In this document: one piece after another, positions 17,256 to 24,376 of the stretch
How the letters are laid out: the number at the start of each line of letters is the position of its first letter
Position numbering within the stretch: the stretch's first letter is position 1
IMG/VR virus record: IMGVR_UViG_3300042341_000193
Coordinates: 1 to 64,000 of that record
Direction: 5' to 3' (one strand)
DNA: 64,000 bases
Source: a virus
Position numbers and translations under genes: made by a program
The notes under the pieces: model-generated
Database searches by the model: none
What the model was told of the DNA's origin: nothing
Seen by the model: only the letters and a program-made list of their open reading frames with translations

Positions 17256-18080
17256 TTATTTGTTTTTCCTATATAAGGATATCCACGATTTTCTTGCATA
17301 TCTTTTACTTACAACAGCACCAGTTACAGTCATTGCCGCTAACCAAACAACACTATTTGGTATAGATAATTTATTAAATCTGTTACCGCGTAACATATTT
17401 GTAGCATTAGTAAATGACCATTCTACATATTTAGATGTCCACCTTGTTCCGTTTTTAAACAATAAAGGAAGAATGATTTTTGATCCAATAACCTGATAAC
17501 CGCGTCGAAATGTTTCACCTAACATTGTATCATGTAAAGCATTTTCGCACCACTTTACTAATTCCATTTTTTCAGATAAAGACCAAGTGCCAGCGGTAGT
17601 CAACGCTGTTGCTACTACGCAAGCACCGGCGCTGCCGCTGCCGCTGCCGCTGGCCGAGCAACTACTACTGTTGCTGTCAGCACAAGAAACACCACCGCCA
17701 CCACCGCCGTCACCTGTAGGTGTGTAAGGAACTTCTGGGTCTGGCTGCGATGTTCCAGAAATACGCACTGTTGTGGTCTCTGATGTAGTAGTTGAACTAG
17801 CGTCCGGGTACTGACCAGACACTGTTAAAACACTGAGATAGTCACCTGTGACCAGTGTGGCCGAAGTATGGAATGTGGTAAATTCAGAACTGTATGTACG
17901 TGGGGGCAACACCAACGGACTAGCCAGGGTAATGGGCGTTGTGGTAATGTCACTGCCCTCTCCAAATACTGTGAGATTCGCGTGTTGCAGTATCTTAGTG
18001 TTGTCAATTGTAAAAGAGAATGTGGTAACAGTGATGGTGTTTGCACTGTTGTTGTATAGTTTAAAGTTTCCCGCTGCCAT
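17256..18080 (-). CDS. Virion-like protein with beta domain, Gly/Ser linker and C-terminal CxxATA-type helical domain
   Basis: A 274-aa protein. The first 110 residues look like an Ig-like beta domain. A low-complexity Gly-rich and Ser-rich linker (about 120-150, with several Cys) follows. The last 120 residues start CVVATALTTAGTWS and continue as a helical domain, a C-terminal module I associate with phage and bacterial surface proteins. It is co-directional with two other fibre-like genes. Function beyond a structural role is unknown. Confidence 0.55.
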   Translation of the reverse strand: MAAGNFKLYNNSANTITVTTFSFTIDNTKILQHANLTVFGEGSDITTTPITLASPLVLPPRTYSSEFTTFHTSATLVTGDYLSVLTVSGQYPDASSTTTSETTTVRISGTSQPDPEVPYTPTGDGGGGGGVSCADSNSSSCSASGSGSGSAGACVVATALTTAGTWSLSEKMELVKWCENALHDTMLGETFRRGYQVIGSKIILPLLFKNGTRWTSKYVEWSFTNATNMLRGNRFNKLSIPNSVVWLAAMTVTGAVVSKRYARKSWISLYRKNK

Positions 18081-18095
18081 ATATGTTGTTCTCTT

Positions 18096-18923
18096 TTATA
18101 GTACGATGTTCTCAAAATGGGTCTTGGGCGTGATGATAAAGCCAGGAGCCGTGGTATCTGTATAGGTTATGGTAAATTCCACACCCTTGCCGGTGTTAAC
18201 GTCCTTTTGTGCTACCATGCTGATCTGCAGGGTACCACTGGTCCAGTAGGTACTGGTAGTGGGCCAGGCTGTGTCGCGCCACTGTGTTCTGGTATATTTC
18301 CAGTTCTGGGTATCCTGTATATAGAGTATAAATGCAGCCCACTCCTGATCTAGATCGTTGACCCCCGTGGTGTCATCGTAGAAACTGCTCCAAACAAACT
18401 CACCCCCAGTGTTAAAGAAATAGTGACCTAGCAGGCTAGTAGTCCAACTGGCCGTGACCACATGGCTGATTTCCCCAACCCATGATGTAGTTGTACTGGT
18501 ACTAACACCCCCTCTATAAGGGCTTGTGGTCACAGCGCCTGTGCGATCTATAGTATTACCACCATCTGAGAAGTACTGGCTAGGATGGCAAGTGTACCGA
18601 CGCACATCGTCCAAGAGCCAAAGAGCTCTGTAGTGTAGATCATTATGTGTGGCTGTGGAGACCAGGGTAGTGCCTGTTGTGGGGCCCACTGTTGATGTAG
18701 TGACGTTTAGTACGTGAAGATGTATTTGATTAATGTCAGCAATCAAGTTATGCCAACCCTGGGCTGTGACCCTGTTGCGATTGGTCACGGGCACACTGTT
18801 CAGCCAGGTCAACCCATAGCCATCTATGCCCGTGCCCAGAATTTCTTCCACATTGTTGTAGATGGTGTTGTAGTCGTCGATCTGGATTAGAGTCAATGGA
18901 CTGGAATATAGTGGATAGGTCAT
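18096..18923 (-). CDS. Virion structural protein, fibre-like
   Basis: A 275-aa Thr/Ser/Trp/Tyr-rich protein (MTYPLYSSPLTLIQIDDYN) with no lysine-rich or membrane region. The composition and the opening are typical of marine T4-like phage tail proteins. It is first in a minus-strand trio, and a GATAAATA late-type box sits about 22 bp upstream of its start. No catalytic motif is seen. Confidence 0.6.
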   Translation of the reverse strand: MTYPLYSSPLTLIQIDDYNTIYNNVEEILGTGIDGYGLTWLNSVPVTNRNRVTAQGWHNLIADINQIHLHVLNVTTSTVGPTTGTTLVSTATHNDLHYRALWLLDDVRRYTCHPSQYFSDGGNTIDRTGAVTTSPYRGGVSTSTTTSWVGEISHVVTASWTTSLLGHYFFNTGGEFVWSSFYDDTTGVNDLDQEWAAFILYIQDTQNWKYTRTQWRDTAWPTTSTYWTSGTLQISMVAQKDVNTGKGVEFTITYTDTTAPGFIITPKTHFENIVL

Positions 18924-18944
18924 AATGATGTTACAATAGTGTGA

Positions 18945-18952
18945 TATTTATC
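18945..18952 (-). promoter_or_regulatory. T4-type late promoter candidate
   Basis: GATAAATA on the minus strand, one base from the T4 late consensus, at a suitable distance upstream of the fibre-like gene starting at 18923. Confidence 0.4.
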
Positions 18953-18998
18953 CTTGATCTCGACATTGACAAATCAGCTTAGATTAAATACTAACATT

Positions 18999-19757
18999 AT
19001 GAAACGATACAAACATTCAGGTACCATGGGCGACATCATATATGCTCTGCCCATAATGCGTCACTTTGGCGGTGGAGAATTTTATCTACACCTCAATCAA
19101 GTTGACTGGATAGGTCAACACTACTACGGTAGCCCCCCAAACCCATTCCATCAGGGTCGCATGACCCCAAAAGATCTAGACTTCATGCAGAGCTTTTTCC
19201 TGGCCCAGGACTACATCACACGCTGTGATGCACTGGATCCCAAAGAGGAAATCACGCACAATTTGGATCTATTCAGACCCTTGTTCGTGGGTCACCCGGG
19301 CAACTATGTGGACTGCTACGCAGAAGCATTCAAGATCCGAGAGCCGGGTCTGCGCACAATTTTACGCAATCAACCCTGGCTCACCGTGCCCAAGCCCACG
19401 CCCATTGCGGAAATAGTGGTCAACAGGTCCGCTCGTTGGAACAGTCCCGACAGTCTAACAGGTTGGACAGCCATTCGTGATCAAGCAGAAGATCGAGCTG
19501 TGTTTGTGGGTCTACCCGAAGAGCATCAAGAGTTCTGTAAGTTTGCCAACTGGGCCATACCCTATCATCCCACAGAGACCCTACTGGAGTTGGCTGAAGT
19601 CATTGCGGGTGCGGATCAGTTCGTGGGCAATCAAAGCCTAGGTTTGAGTCTGGCCATAGGACTGGGAGCGGACTGGGCCTGTGAACTACGCAGAGATCTA
19701 CCACAGGAACGCAATGAATGCTGGTTCCCGGATCATCCCCGCGGCGAATACTTTTAA
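18999..19757 (+). CDS. GT9-like glycosyltransferase (heptosyltransferase-like)
   Basis: The ATG at 18999 (MKRYKHSGTMGDIIYALPIM) is chosen over an upstream TTG because it aligns with the paralogue at 41148-41924. The 252-aa product has the N-terminal SGTMGDI loop and a C-terminal ELAEVIAGADQFVGNQSLG block, the pattern of ADP-heptose:LPS heptosyltransferases (GT9). With the ADP-heptose genes at 49-51 kb it may transfer heptose, by inference. The next gene starts 8 bp later and is also GT9-like. Confidence 0.65.
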   Translation: MKRYKHSGTMGDIIYALPIMRHFGGGEFYLHLNQVDWIGQHYYGSPPNPFHQGRMTPKDLDFMQSFFLAQDYITRCDALDPKEEITHNLDLFRPLFVGHPGNYVDCYAEAFKIREPGLRTILRNQPWLTVPKPTPIAEIVVNRSARWNSPDSLTGWTAIRDQAEDRAVFVGLPEEHQEFCKFANWAIPYHPTETLLELAEVIAGADQFVGNQSLGLSLAIGLGADWACELRRDLPQERNECWFPDHPRGEYF

Positions 19758-19765
19758 TCAACAAT

Positions 19766-20497
19766 ATGACAGCAAAATCTCCACGTAGACCCAAACTGGG
19801 CATAGTACAATCAAGAGGTCTAGGCGACATAGTGATAGCTCTGCCCATAGCTAAATTTTATCACGATCAAGGCTGGGATATTCTGTGGCCCATATGTACA
19901 GAATTCATCTCGCACTTTGAACACACAGTACCCTGGATCAAATGGATTCCAGTGCAGACAGACCCGGGCAGTTTCTTCTACGACCAACCCATGAAGGCCC
20001 TGAAGAACTTTCATTGTGACGAGATCATCCCCCTGTATCAAGCACTGACGGGCCATAAATTCCACGAAGAACTGTACTTTCAACAGACCAAGTTTGATCA
20101 ATACAAGTACATCAAAGCGGGCGTACCATTCTTAAACAAGTGGAAACTTAGCGAGTGTATTCAGCGTGATGCACAAAGAGAACAACGTCTATATGACAAG
20201 ATCATTACCAATGAAAAATACGCAGTAGTACATCTAGAAGGCAGCGATCACACGGCCAACTTCGATCCCAGTATAATACCCAGCGACTGGCAAACAGTGT
20301 ATATCAAAGCGGAAACTGACAGCATCTTCGACTGGCTAAAGATCATAGAAGGCGCAGAAAGTCTAGTAATGGTCGACAGTGTGTATAGTAATCTAGTTGA
20401 TCAATTAAAGATCAAAACGGACAAATACTTTATACCAAGAAGTCATGTGGGACTAACACCTGTACACGGTATGGACTGGACATGGATTAAGTTCTAA
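19766..20497 (+). CDS. GT9-like glycosyltransferase
   Basis: A 243-aa protein from ATG 19766. It opens with KLGIVQSRGLGDIVIALPIA, the GxGD loop of GT9 enzymes, and ends with a KIIEGAESLVMVDSVYSNL block corresponding to the nucleotide-sugar binding half. It is paralogous in layout to the gene just upstream. Acceptor and donor are unknown; ADP-heptose is plausible given the biosynthetic genes in this genome. Confidence 0.65.
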   Translation: MTAKSPRRPKLGIVQSRGLGDIVIALPIAKFYHDQGWDILWPICTEFISHFEHTVPWIKWIPVQTDPGSFFYDQPMKALKNFHCDEIIPLYQALTGHKFHEELYFQQTKFDQYKYIKAGVPFLNKWKLSECIQRDAQREQRLYDKIITNEKYAVVHLEGSDHTANFDPSIIPSDWQTVYIKAETDSIFDWLKIIEGAESLVMVDSVYSNLVDQLKIKTDKYFIPRSHVGLTPVHGMDWTWIKF

Positions 20498-20531
20498 ACA
20501 CACAGTATATATACACTACACTGTATACACC

Positions 20532-20658
20532 CAAATACCCCGCTACAGCCTAATACGTTATAGCGGGATTCTTATATATACACATAGTCAAATACCCCGC
20601 TGTAGGTCTATTGGGGATTAGTCATACAGCGTATATACACATAGTCAAATACCCCGCT
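20532..20658 (+). repeat. Three direct repeats with 57-bp period
   Basis: CAAATACCCCGCT occurs at 20532, 20589 and 20646, exactly 57 bp apart. The last two copies share the longer lead-in TATATACACATAGT. After the first two copies a complementary arm allows a hairpin (CCCGCTA with TAGCGGG; CGCTGTA with TACAGCG). The array sits in an AT-rich gene-free region. It could be an iteron-like origin element, a protein binding array or serial transcription stops. Confidence 0.7.
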
Positions 20659-20669
20659 ATAAGAGGCCC

Positions 20670-20918
20670 CTCACACAGTAAAGAGAACTCAAACTTCTAC
20701 AATGATTGGCGGTGGGAGAACCTGAGAGAACCTGAGGAAGAACGGTGAAAACCATTTTACGATAACCTCTCTTCACCATGGCCCCACCACAGCCCGCACC
20801 CTAGAAATCACGGTGAATCCACAGCCAAACCACAGCATCTTATGCTGGAAAAGTGGCATTTTCGCCACAGAAATGCTGGAAATACACCGGTTATTAGCAG
20901 GGTTTTTCAGCCCCACAG
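20670..20918 (+). other. Gene-free region with several hairpins
   Basis: There is no credible ORF. Perfect hairpins include GGTGAA/TTCACC (near 20745 and 20780), CAGCAT-CTT-ATGCTG (20833-20847) and GTGGC-ATTTTC-GCCAC (20853-20868). A second ATGCTG copy (near 20873) could pair with the same CAGCAT instead. This may be an RNA leader or an origin-proximal region. Confidence 0.45.
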
Positions 20919-20947
20919 TTGCCCAAACTAGCTAATGATGTTATACT
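20919..20947 (+). promoter_or_regulatory. Probable sigma70-type promoter before structured RNA
   Basis: TTGCCC (20919-20924) and TATACT (20942-20947) are 17 bp apart. No ORF follows for 300 bp on this strand. Confidence 0.5.
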
Positions 20948-20953
20948 ATACGC

Positions 20954-21120
20954 ATACAGTAGAGAAAACCGTAACTGTATAGGTAGTGTATGAGCTTAAC
21001 CACAGTCGCTTACCGGATGGGAGTGGGGACCAAGTACATGAGCAGAAGTCCTAGACCTGTGTACTATACAGTGAAAGACCGGCCGGAATGTGGTAAGCGG
21101 CAAAGTCTAGCTCATTGAGC
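20954..21120 (+). ncRNA. Candidate structured noncoding RNA A
   Basis: It follows a promoter-like element and has no ORF. Three nested helices are visible: TGAGCT (20991-20996) with AGCTCA (21109-21114); CGCTTACC (21007-21014) with GGTAAGCG (21092-21099); AGTACA (21033-21038) with TGTACT (21060-21065). A competing pairing exists because GCTTAACCACA (20994-21004) is nearly complementary to TGTGGTAAGC (21089-21098). The exact ends are unknown and I recognise no known family. Confidence 0.5.
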
Positions 21121-21177
21121 AGGAACAAGGTCTGCGGGCCCGTATAATGACACTTGCGTATATACGGGATATATAAT

Positions 21178-21225
21178 GACTATACTGGTATATTGGAGTA
21201 TTATCTCACTATATACAGTATAGTC
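21178..21225. repeat. 10-bp perfect inverted repeat
   Basis: GACTATACTG (21178-21187) and CAGTATAGTC (21216-21225) flank a 28-bp AT-rich centre. It could be an operator or cruciform in the gene-free region. Confidence 0.55.
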
Positions 21226-21233
21226 TATTATGT

Positions 21234-21256
21234 AGATAATCAATAACTGATTATCT
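21234..21256. terminator. Hairpin downstream of minus-strand gene
   Basis: AGATAATCA and TGATTATCT form a perfect 9-bp stem with a 5-nt loop, just past the stop of the gene ending at 21267. There is no strong T run, so termination is only probable. Confidence 0.5.
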
Positions 21257-21266
21257 GGATTATCTT

Positions 21267-21518
21267 TTAAACAAACTCAATATTATCTGTACGCATAGTT
21301 TGTTTTGCAGTAGAGATAATACGCTCTTTATCTTTTTGTATAGTTTCCCAAACAAAATCTCCGCTAACAAAATCGCATTTAGCACGAGTGGGAAACTTCC
21401 AAGCACCTTTATCTGTTTGTTCTGTAACATTAAAAGCGCAGATAATAGTATATACTTCTTTTTCTTTATTATATACAATTTTAGCTTTTGCAGTGTTTGC
21501 AGTGTATACTTTTGACAT
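21267..21518 (-). CDS. 83-aa early protein, function unknown
   Basis: The ATG at 21518 has an AAGGAAG ribosome site. The protein (MSKVYTANTAKAK...) is basic and mixed alpha/beta, with no Cys-rich or membrane region. It is the only minus-strand gene at the edge of the early block and is divergent from the GIY-YIG gene, with its own promoter. No family is recognised. Confidence 0.7.
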   Translation of the reverse strand: MSKVYTANTAKAKIVYNKEKEVYTIICAFNVTEQTDKGAWKFPTRAKCDFVSGDFVWETIQKDKERIISTAKQTMRTDNIEFV

Positions 21519-21544
21519 GTGCTTCCTTTGTTGTTTAAGTATGT

Positions 21545-21573
21545 ATTATAGCATCTTTTGGAGTGCCTGTCTT
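21545..21573 (-). promoter_or_regulatory. sigma70-type promoter, minus strand
   Basis: On the minus strand, AAGACA (21573-21568) and TATAAT (21550-21545) are 17 bp apart, followed by the ACATAC leader seen at the forward early promoters. It drives the gene at 21267-21518. Confidence 0.65.
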
Positions 21574-21611
21574 GTTGTATTTTGAACACAGATCATTTGG
21601 AGGGTCTTTGG

Positions 21612-21640
21612 TTGACTGATTGGTAAAACCTTGCTATAAT
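21612..21640 (+). promoter_or_regulatory. Early promoter P1
   Basis: TTGACT and TATAAT, 17-bp spacer containing GGTAAAACC. The ATG of the next gene is 6 nt past the -10 box, so the transcript would be leaderless or nearly so. Confidence 0.85.
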
Positions 21641-21645
21641 ACACT

Positions 21646-21984
21646 ATGACGACACAAACAGTAACCCGTAAGAAGCGTGTAGACCGCAATCATATCATCT
21701 ATGAGCTTGTGGTCAACGGCAAGAACTACATTGGCGTCACAGCTAAGACAGAGAGCACTGTGAACAAGAGTGTTTTGAGTCGTGCCGCTAAACACTTCTA
21801 TCGTGCCAAGACTGAGACTAAGAACTGGCTGCTCTGTGCTGAGTTGCGCACACTGAGCGACAAGAGCGAGATTGAAGTATACGTGCATGAAGTTATACGA
21901 GGCAAGGCAGAAGCCCACAAGCGTGAAGTAGAGATCCGCAGAATGGTTAAGCCTGTTTTAAATACAGACGTTCGTGGGGACTAA
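21646..21984 (+). CDS. GIY-YIG-like nuclease
   Basis: A 112-aa protein whose N-terminal part reads IIYELVVNGKNYIGVTAK, matching the two short strands of the GIY-YIG fold, followed by SRAAKHF (candidate catalytic Arg) and a C-terminal HKREVEIRRMVKPVLN with the conserved Glu and Asn positions. Such nucleases in T4-like phages act as homing endonucleases or in host DNA breakdown. It starts right after P1 with no ribosome site. Assignment is by motif spacing, so moderate confidence. Confidence 0.6.
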   Translation: MTTQTVTRKKRVDRNHIIYELVVNGKNYIGVTAKTESTVNKSVLSRAAKHFYRAKTETKNWLLCAELRTLSDKSEIEVYVHEVIRGKAEAHKREVEIRRMVKPVLNTDVRGD

Positions 21985-22003
21985 GTGTCACTTCAAGTAA
22001 CAC

Positions 22004-22032
22004 TTGACAAGTTGGTAAAACCGTGTTATAAT
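22004..22032 (+). promoter_or_regulatory. Early promoter P2
   Basis: TTGACA and TATAAT, 17-bp spacer with GGTAAAACC. Confidence 0.9.
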
Positions 22033-22058
22033 TGACACTTACACACTAAGGAGCAATG

Positions 22059-22334
22059 ATGAGTTATACACTATACATCTACAAAGCAGATCGTCGTACA
22101 AAGACCGGAGAGCGCTTGTTCTCTACTACAGTTTGGCCCGTAGCGGATGACAATGCCATGCGCCGCACTGTAGCGGACTTGTTCCATTTGTACAGGCCAG
22201 AAGACGGCTTCCGCTTCGACTGGACTCCCAGCATGAAGACTGTTAAGAACTTGATGACTGGGGCAATGGTTGAGATCGCACACGACACTCCCCGCAGTTG
22301 CGATCCGTCAAGCGAACTCTACTGGAGCATGTGA
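22059..22334 (+). CDS. 91-aa early protein, function unknown
   Basis: AAGGAG lies 5 nt before the second of two adjacent ATGs, which I choose. The product (MSYTLYIYKADRRTKTGERL) is a basic mixed alpha/beta protein without membrane segments. Its stop overlaps the next start (TGATG), so the pair is coupled. No family is recognised. Confidence 0.75.
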   Translation: MSYTLYIYKADRRTKTGERLFSTTVWPVADDNAMRRTVADLFHLYRPEDGFRFDWTPSMKTVKNLMTGAMVEIAHDTPRSCDPSSELYWSM

Positions 22335-22495
22335 TGAAGAACGAAATTGAACGTTTGAACTTTGTGATCTGGGCCAAGGATCGATTCCCGGGCTTTACCA
22401 CCAATCACGAACAATGGACCAAGGCCAATCGGGCATGGCGGGCTGTGGCTCGCAAAAACCCAATGGTTGACAAGGTTATCGGTTTTACCGTATAA
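22334..22495 (+). CDS. 53-aa early protein, function unknown
   Basis: It starts at the ATG overlapping the previous stop. The product is basic and Trp-rich (NFVIWAKDRF, EQWTKANRAW). Promoter P3 for the next gene lies inside its last codons, so coding and promoter sequence are superimposed here. Confidence 0.65.
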   Translation: MKNEIERLNFVIWAKDRFPGFTTNHEQWTKANRAWRAVARKNPMVDKVIGFTV

Positions 22496-22496
22496 T
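22467..22496 (+). promoter_or_regulatory. Early promoter P3
   Basis: TTGACA and TATAAT with an 18-bp spacer. The spacer carries CGGTTTTACC, the reverse complement of the usual GGTAAAACC motif. Confidence 0.85.
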
Positions 22497-22522
22497 ATAC
22501 ACTTACACACAAAGGAGCTGAT

Positions 22523-22795
22523 ATGTCCGTTCAATCTATCAACAATGAGATTCTTGCAGGCAACTTCACTAACGATCAACTGACCAGCATCATCGACGCT
22601 GTGAAATTTGCCCGAGCACGCCTTGCAGAGAAGACCAAACGCTCTGTCACGCTGGGCAGTGCTGTGAAGTTCACTAGCACTAAAACAGGCATCACTATGC
22701 AGGGTGTCGTAGACAAGATCGCGATCAAATACGTAACAGTTCGTACTAACCAGGGCCTGTGGAGGGTGCCTGCAAATATGTTAGAAACCGCTTGA
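22523..22795 (+). CDS. 90-aa early protein with SH3/KOW-like C-terminal half
   Basis: A good AAGGAG ribosome site precedes the ATG. Residues 1-40 are helical (NEILAGNFTNDQLTSIIDAV). Residues 45-88 are beta-rich (GSAVKFTSTKTGITMQGVVD, then WRVPANMLE), resembling small SH3-like nucleic-acid or protein binding barrels. A related layout is common in T4-like phages. The function is unknown. Confidence 0.72.
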   Translation: MSVQSINNEILAGNFTNDQLTSIIDAVKFARARLAEKTKRSVTLGSAVKFTSTKTGITMQGVVDKIAIKYVTVRTNQGLWRVPANMLETA

Positions 22796-22821
22796 CACTT
22801 TGGTAAAACCGTGTTATAATA
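22793..22821 (+). promoter_or_regulatory. Early promoter P4
   Basis: TTGACA and TATAAT, 17-bp spacer with GGTAAAACC. The -35 overlaps the stop codon of the previous gene (TGACA). Confidence 0.9.
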
Positions 22822-22846
22822 CATACTTGTTTAACAGGAGAAGACG

Positions 22847-23203
22847 ATGACTGTAGTGTATAAAGCAGGTGAGCAGACCTTTAAGGCCGTTGAGTTGTTG
22901 TTTGGCAAGCGCGAACTGGTCAATGCCGTTGTAGAGCAAGTACTGATCAGCCAGACAGAAGCTTTCATTGAGATGATCATGGACGGGCAAGAGGACATGT
23001 CGCGCAATGGGATCAACGAAACCCTGCGTGGCGTTAAAGACAGCGCCACTGACTTCATTGGCGATATGATGGGCGACCTCGAAAGCATGATCAGAGAGCG
23101 TCTCAAGCAGGTCAACTACGGCGCGGCTGTGACGGGTATTAAGTACGATCTCGCTGGCGACGTTACAGATATTGAGGTCGATGTGTCTGTGGGCGTTGAA
23201 TAA
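22847..23203 (+). CDS. 118-aa early protein, function unknown
   Basis: The N-terminal half contains helices (KAVELLFGKRELVNAVVEQV). The middle is Met- and Asp-rich, and the C-terminus is a beta hairpin (YDLAGDVTDIEVDVSVGVE). There is no membrane segment or catalytic motif. It is a single-gene unit between P4 and P5. Confidence 0.72.
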   Translation: MTVVYKAGEQTFKAVELLFGKRELVNAVVEQVLISQTEAFIEMIMDGQEDMSRNGINETLRGVKDSATDFIGDMMGDLESMIRERLKQVNYGAAVTGIKYDLAGDVTDIEVDVSVGVE

Positions 23204-23222
23204 CCCTTCGGTTGACAGGGTT
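23202..23222 (+). terminator. Terminator-like hairpin overlapping P5
   Basis: AACCCT (23202-23207) pairs with AGGGTT (23217-23222). The loop and 3' arm contain the P5 -35 hexamer and spacer start. Confidence 0.5.
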
Positions 23223-23240
23223 GGTAAAACCTGTTATAAT
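23212..23240 (+). promoter_or_regulatory. Early promoter P5
   Basis: TTGACA and TATAAT, 17-bp spacer with GGTAAAACC, then the CATCGCAACAAGGAG leader also used by P11, P17 and P19. Confidence 0.92.
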
Positions 23241-23265
23241 ACATACATCGCAACAAGGAGCTGAT

Positions 23266-23496
23266 ATGCGCAAGTACACTACGAAGCTGTTAGAGATGAT
23301 GGATGAGGGTTTGATCTCAGCAGAAGCTGTGGCAGAGATGGCATTGGCCTACATGAGCGAGGACGATGTTAAAGACATGTGCCGTGCTAACGACATCCTG
23401 GACGAAGAGGATGAGGACACCATTGTTGAAGAAGACGAGGAGTGGACTCCCGACAATGCAGACTTCTGCGATCCCGGCTCACGTCACCACTATTGA
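23266..23496 (+). CDS. 76-aa acidic early protein
   Basis: The start is taken at ATG 23266 after AAGGAG; upstream in-frame codons only translate the promoter. The first 45 residues are helical, and the remainder is strongly acidic (DEEDEDTIVEEDEEW). Such acidic tails occur in DNA-mimic and anti-restriction proteins, but that is only a possibility. Confidence 0.72.
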   Translation: MRKYTTKLLEMMDEGLISAEAVAEMALAYMSEDDVKDMCRANDILDEEDEDTIVEEDEEWTPDNADFCDPGSRHHY

Positions 23497-23505
23497 AAGG
23501 CAACT

Positions 23506-23886
23506 ATGCGATACTACGATGAACTGGCAACTTACGAGCGCGATGGCTTTACTGTGATCGTAGACAAGAGCTACGAAGACCTGAACCCACGTGATTGCTT
23601 TGACTTTGATAGTGAAGAAGAAGTTAGCAAGATGTGTAAAGACATCGACAATGGCAACTTGGATTGGTTCATGTTGCGAGTGCGTGTAATGGTTGACAGC
23701 CTTGAGATGGGTTCGCACTACCTGGGCGGATGTCTGTACAAGGATGCTCGCGAAGTACTGACAGACGGCACCGCAGAGGACTGCATCGGCGAAGCACTGC
23801 ACGAAGCCAAACGCGAAGTCTACAAGTACAAACAAAAATTCGCTGAGTTGAGCGACATGGTTGATCGTGAAGGTGTTGATGTTTAA
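23506..23886 (+). CDS. 126-aa early protein, function unknown
   Basis: It follows the acidic gene by 9 bp with a weak GAAAGG ribosome site, so it is probably in the same transcript. The protein is acidic with an N-terminal beta region (YERDGFTVIVDKSYED) and C-terminal helices (EALHEAKREVYKYKQKFAEL). No family is recognised. Confidence 0.72.
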   Translation: MRYYDELATYERDGFTVIVDKSYEDLNPRDCFDFDSEEEVSKMCKDIDNGNLDWFMLRVRVMVDSLEMGSHYLGGCLYKDAREVLTDGTAEDCIGEALHEAKREVYKYKQKFAELSDMVDREGVDV

Positions 23887-24109
23887 TAAGAATGAAGTAC
23901 TACAGTGGGTGGGTGCCGTGGCGATCATTGCCGGGCACGTACTCAACGCAATAGGTCCCAGTGTCTATCCTTACAATATTATCGCGTTCGCTGTGGGCAC
24001 TGTAGCGTTCTTGGCATGGGCTATCCGTGTGGCAAATAAGCCACAGGCTGTGGTCAACGTTGTATCATTAGCCATAGGCATTGTAGGGTTATACAAAGCA
24101 TTTGGTTGA
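23879..24109 (+). CDS. 76-aa membrane protein
   Basis: Started at ATG 23879, overlapping the previous stop by 8 bp. Three hydrophobic segments are visible (about 9-28, 35-53 and 58-75). Such small early membrane proteins often alter host envelope functions or block superinfection; no specific evidence here. It is the last gene before promoter P6. Confidence 0.7.
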   Translation: MFNKNEVLQWVGAVAIIAGHVLNAIGPSVYPYNIIAFAVGTVAFLAWAIRVANKPQAVVNVVSLAIGIVGLYKAFG

Positions 24110-24134
24110 CAAGTTGGTAAAACCTTGCTATAAT
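24106..24134 (+). promoter_or_regulatory. Early promoter P6 (drives noncoding RNA B)
   Basis: TTGACA and TATAAT, 17-bp spacer with GGTAAAACC. The -35 overlaps the stop codon of the membrane-protein gene. No ORF follows before P7. Confidence 0.9.
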
Positions 24135-24140
24135 AAGGCA

Positions 24141-24320
24141 TAGTAAGAAATAAACAGGGTTACCTAGTCCGTTAGGGCCCACAGCAAGCGAAGAGTTCCG
24201 ACGGGGACAGGTTGCTGTGGGGCATGAAGGCAGTTGTAAACGAAAGTTTACACGAGTTGCTGACGGGGAACTAGGGCGTAATGTTTGGCACACCGAACGT
24301 TAGAGACGGACTAACGGGTA
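24141..24320 (+). ncRNA. Candidate pseudoknotted noncoding RNA B
   Basis: About 180 nt with a dedicated promoter and no usable ORF. Perfect helices: CCCACAGCAA (24178-24187) with TTGCTGTGGG (24212-24221); TGTAAAC-GAAA-GTTTACA (24235-24252) with a GNRA tetraloop; CCTAGT (24163-24168) with ACTAGG (24270-24275); CCGTTAG (24169-24175) with CTAACGG (24311-24317), which crosses the CCTAGT helix and so makes a pseudoknot. Two alternatives compete: AGTTCC (24194-24199) with GGAACT (24267-24272), and CGTTAG (24298-24303) with CTAACG (24311-24316). I do not recognise a known RNA family. Confidence 0.72.
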
Positions 24321-24321
24321 G

Positions 24322-24350
24322 TTGACAATCCCCTGTTTTCTTGCTATAAT
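24322..24350 (+). promoter_or_regulatory. Early promoter P7
   Basis: TTGACA and TATAAT, 17-bp spacer, no GGTAAAACC motif. It lies directly after the last helix of RNA B. Confidence 0.85.
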
Positions 24351-24376
24351 ACACACTTACACACTAAGGAGCAAAG

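Noticed and set aside
20532-20658. CRISPR array
   Set aside because: Only three 13-bp repeats with 57-bp period and partly conserved spacers; no cas genes. It looks like iterons or hairpin repeats.
24141-24320. Group I intron or tmRNA
   Set aside because: The neighbouring genes are complete and not interrupted, no tRNA-like ends are seen, and I cannot recognise the conserved core motifs. A new noncoding RNA is the simpler reading.
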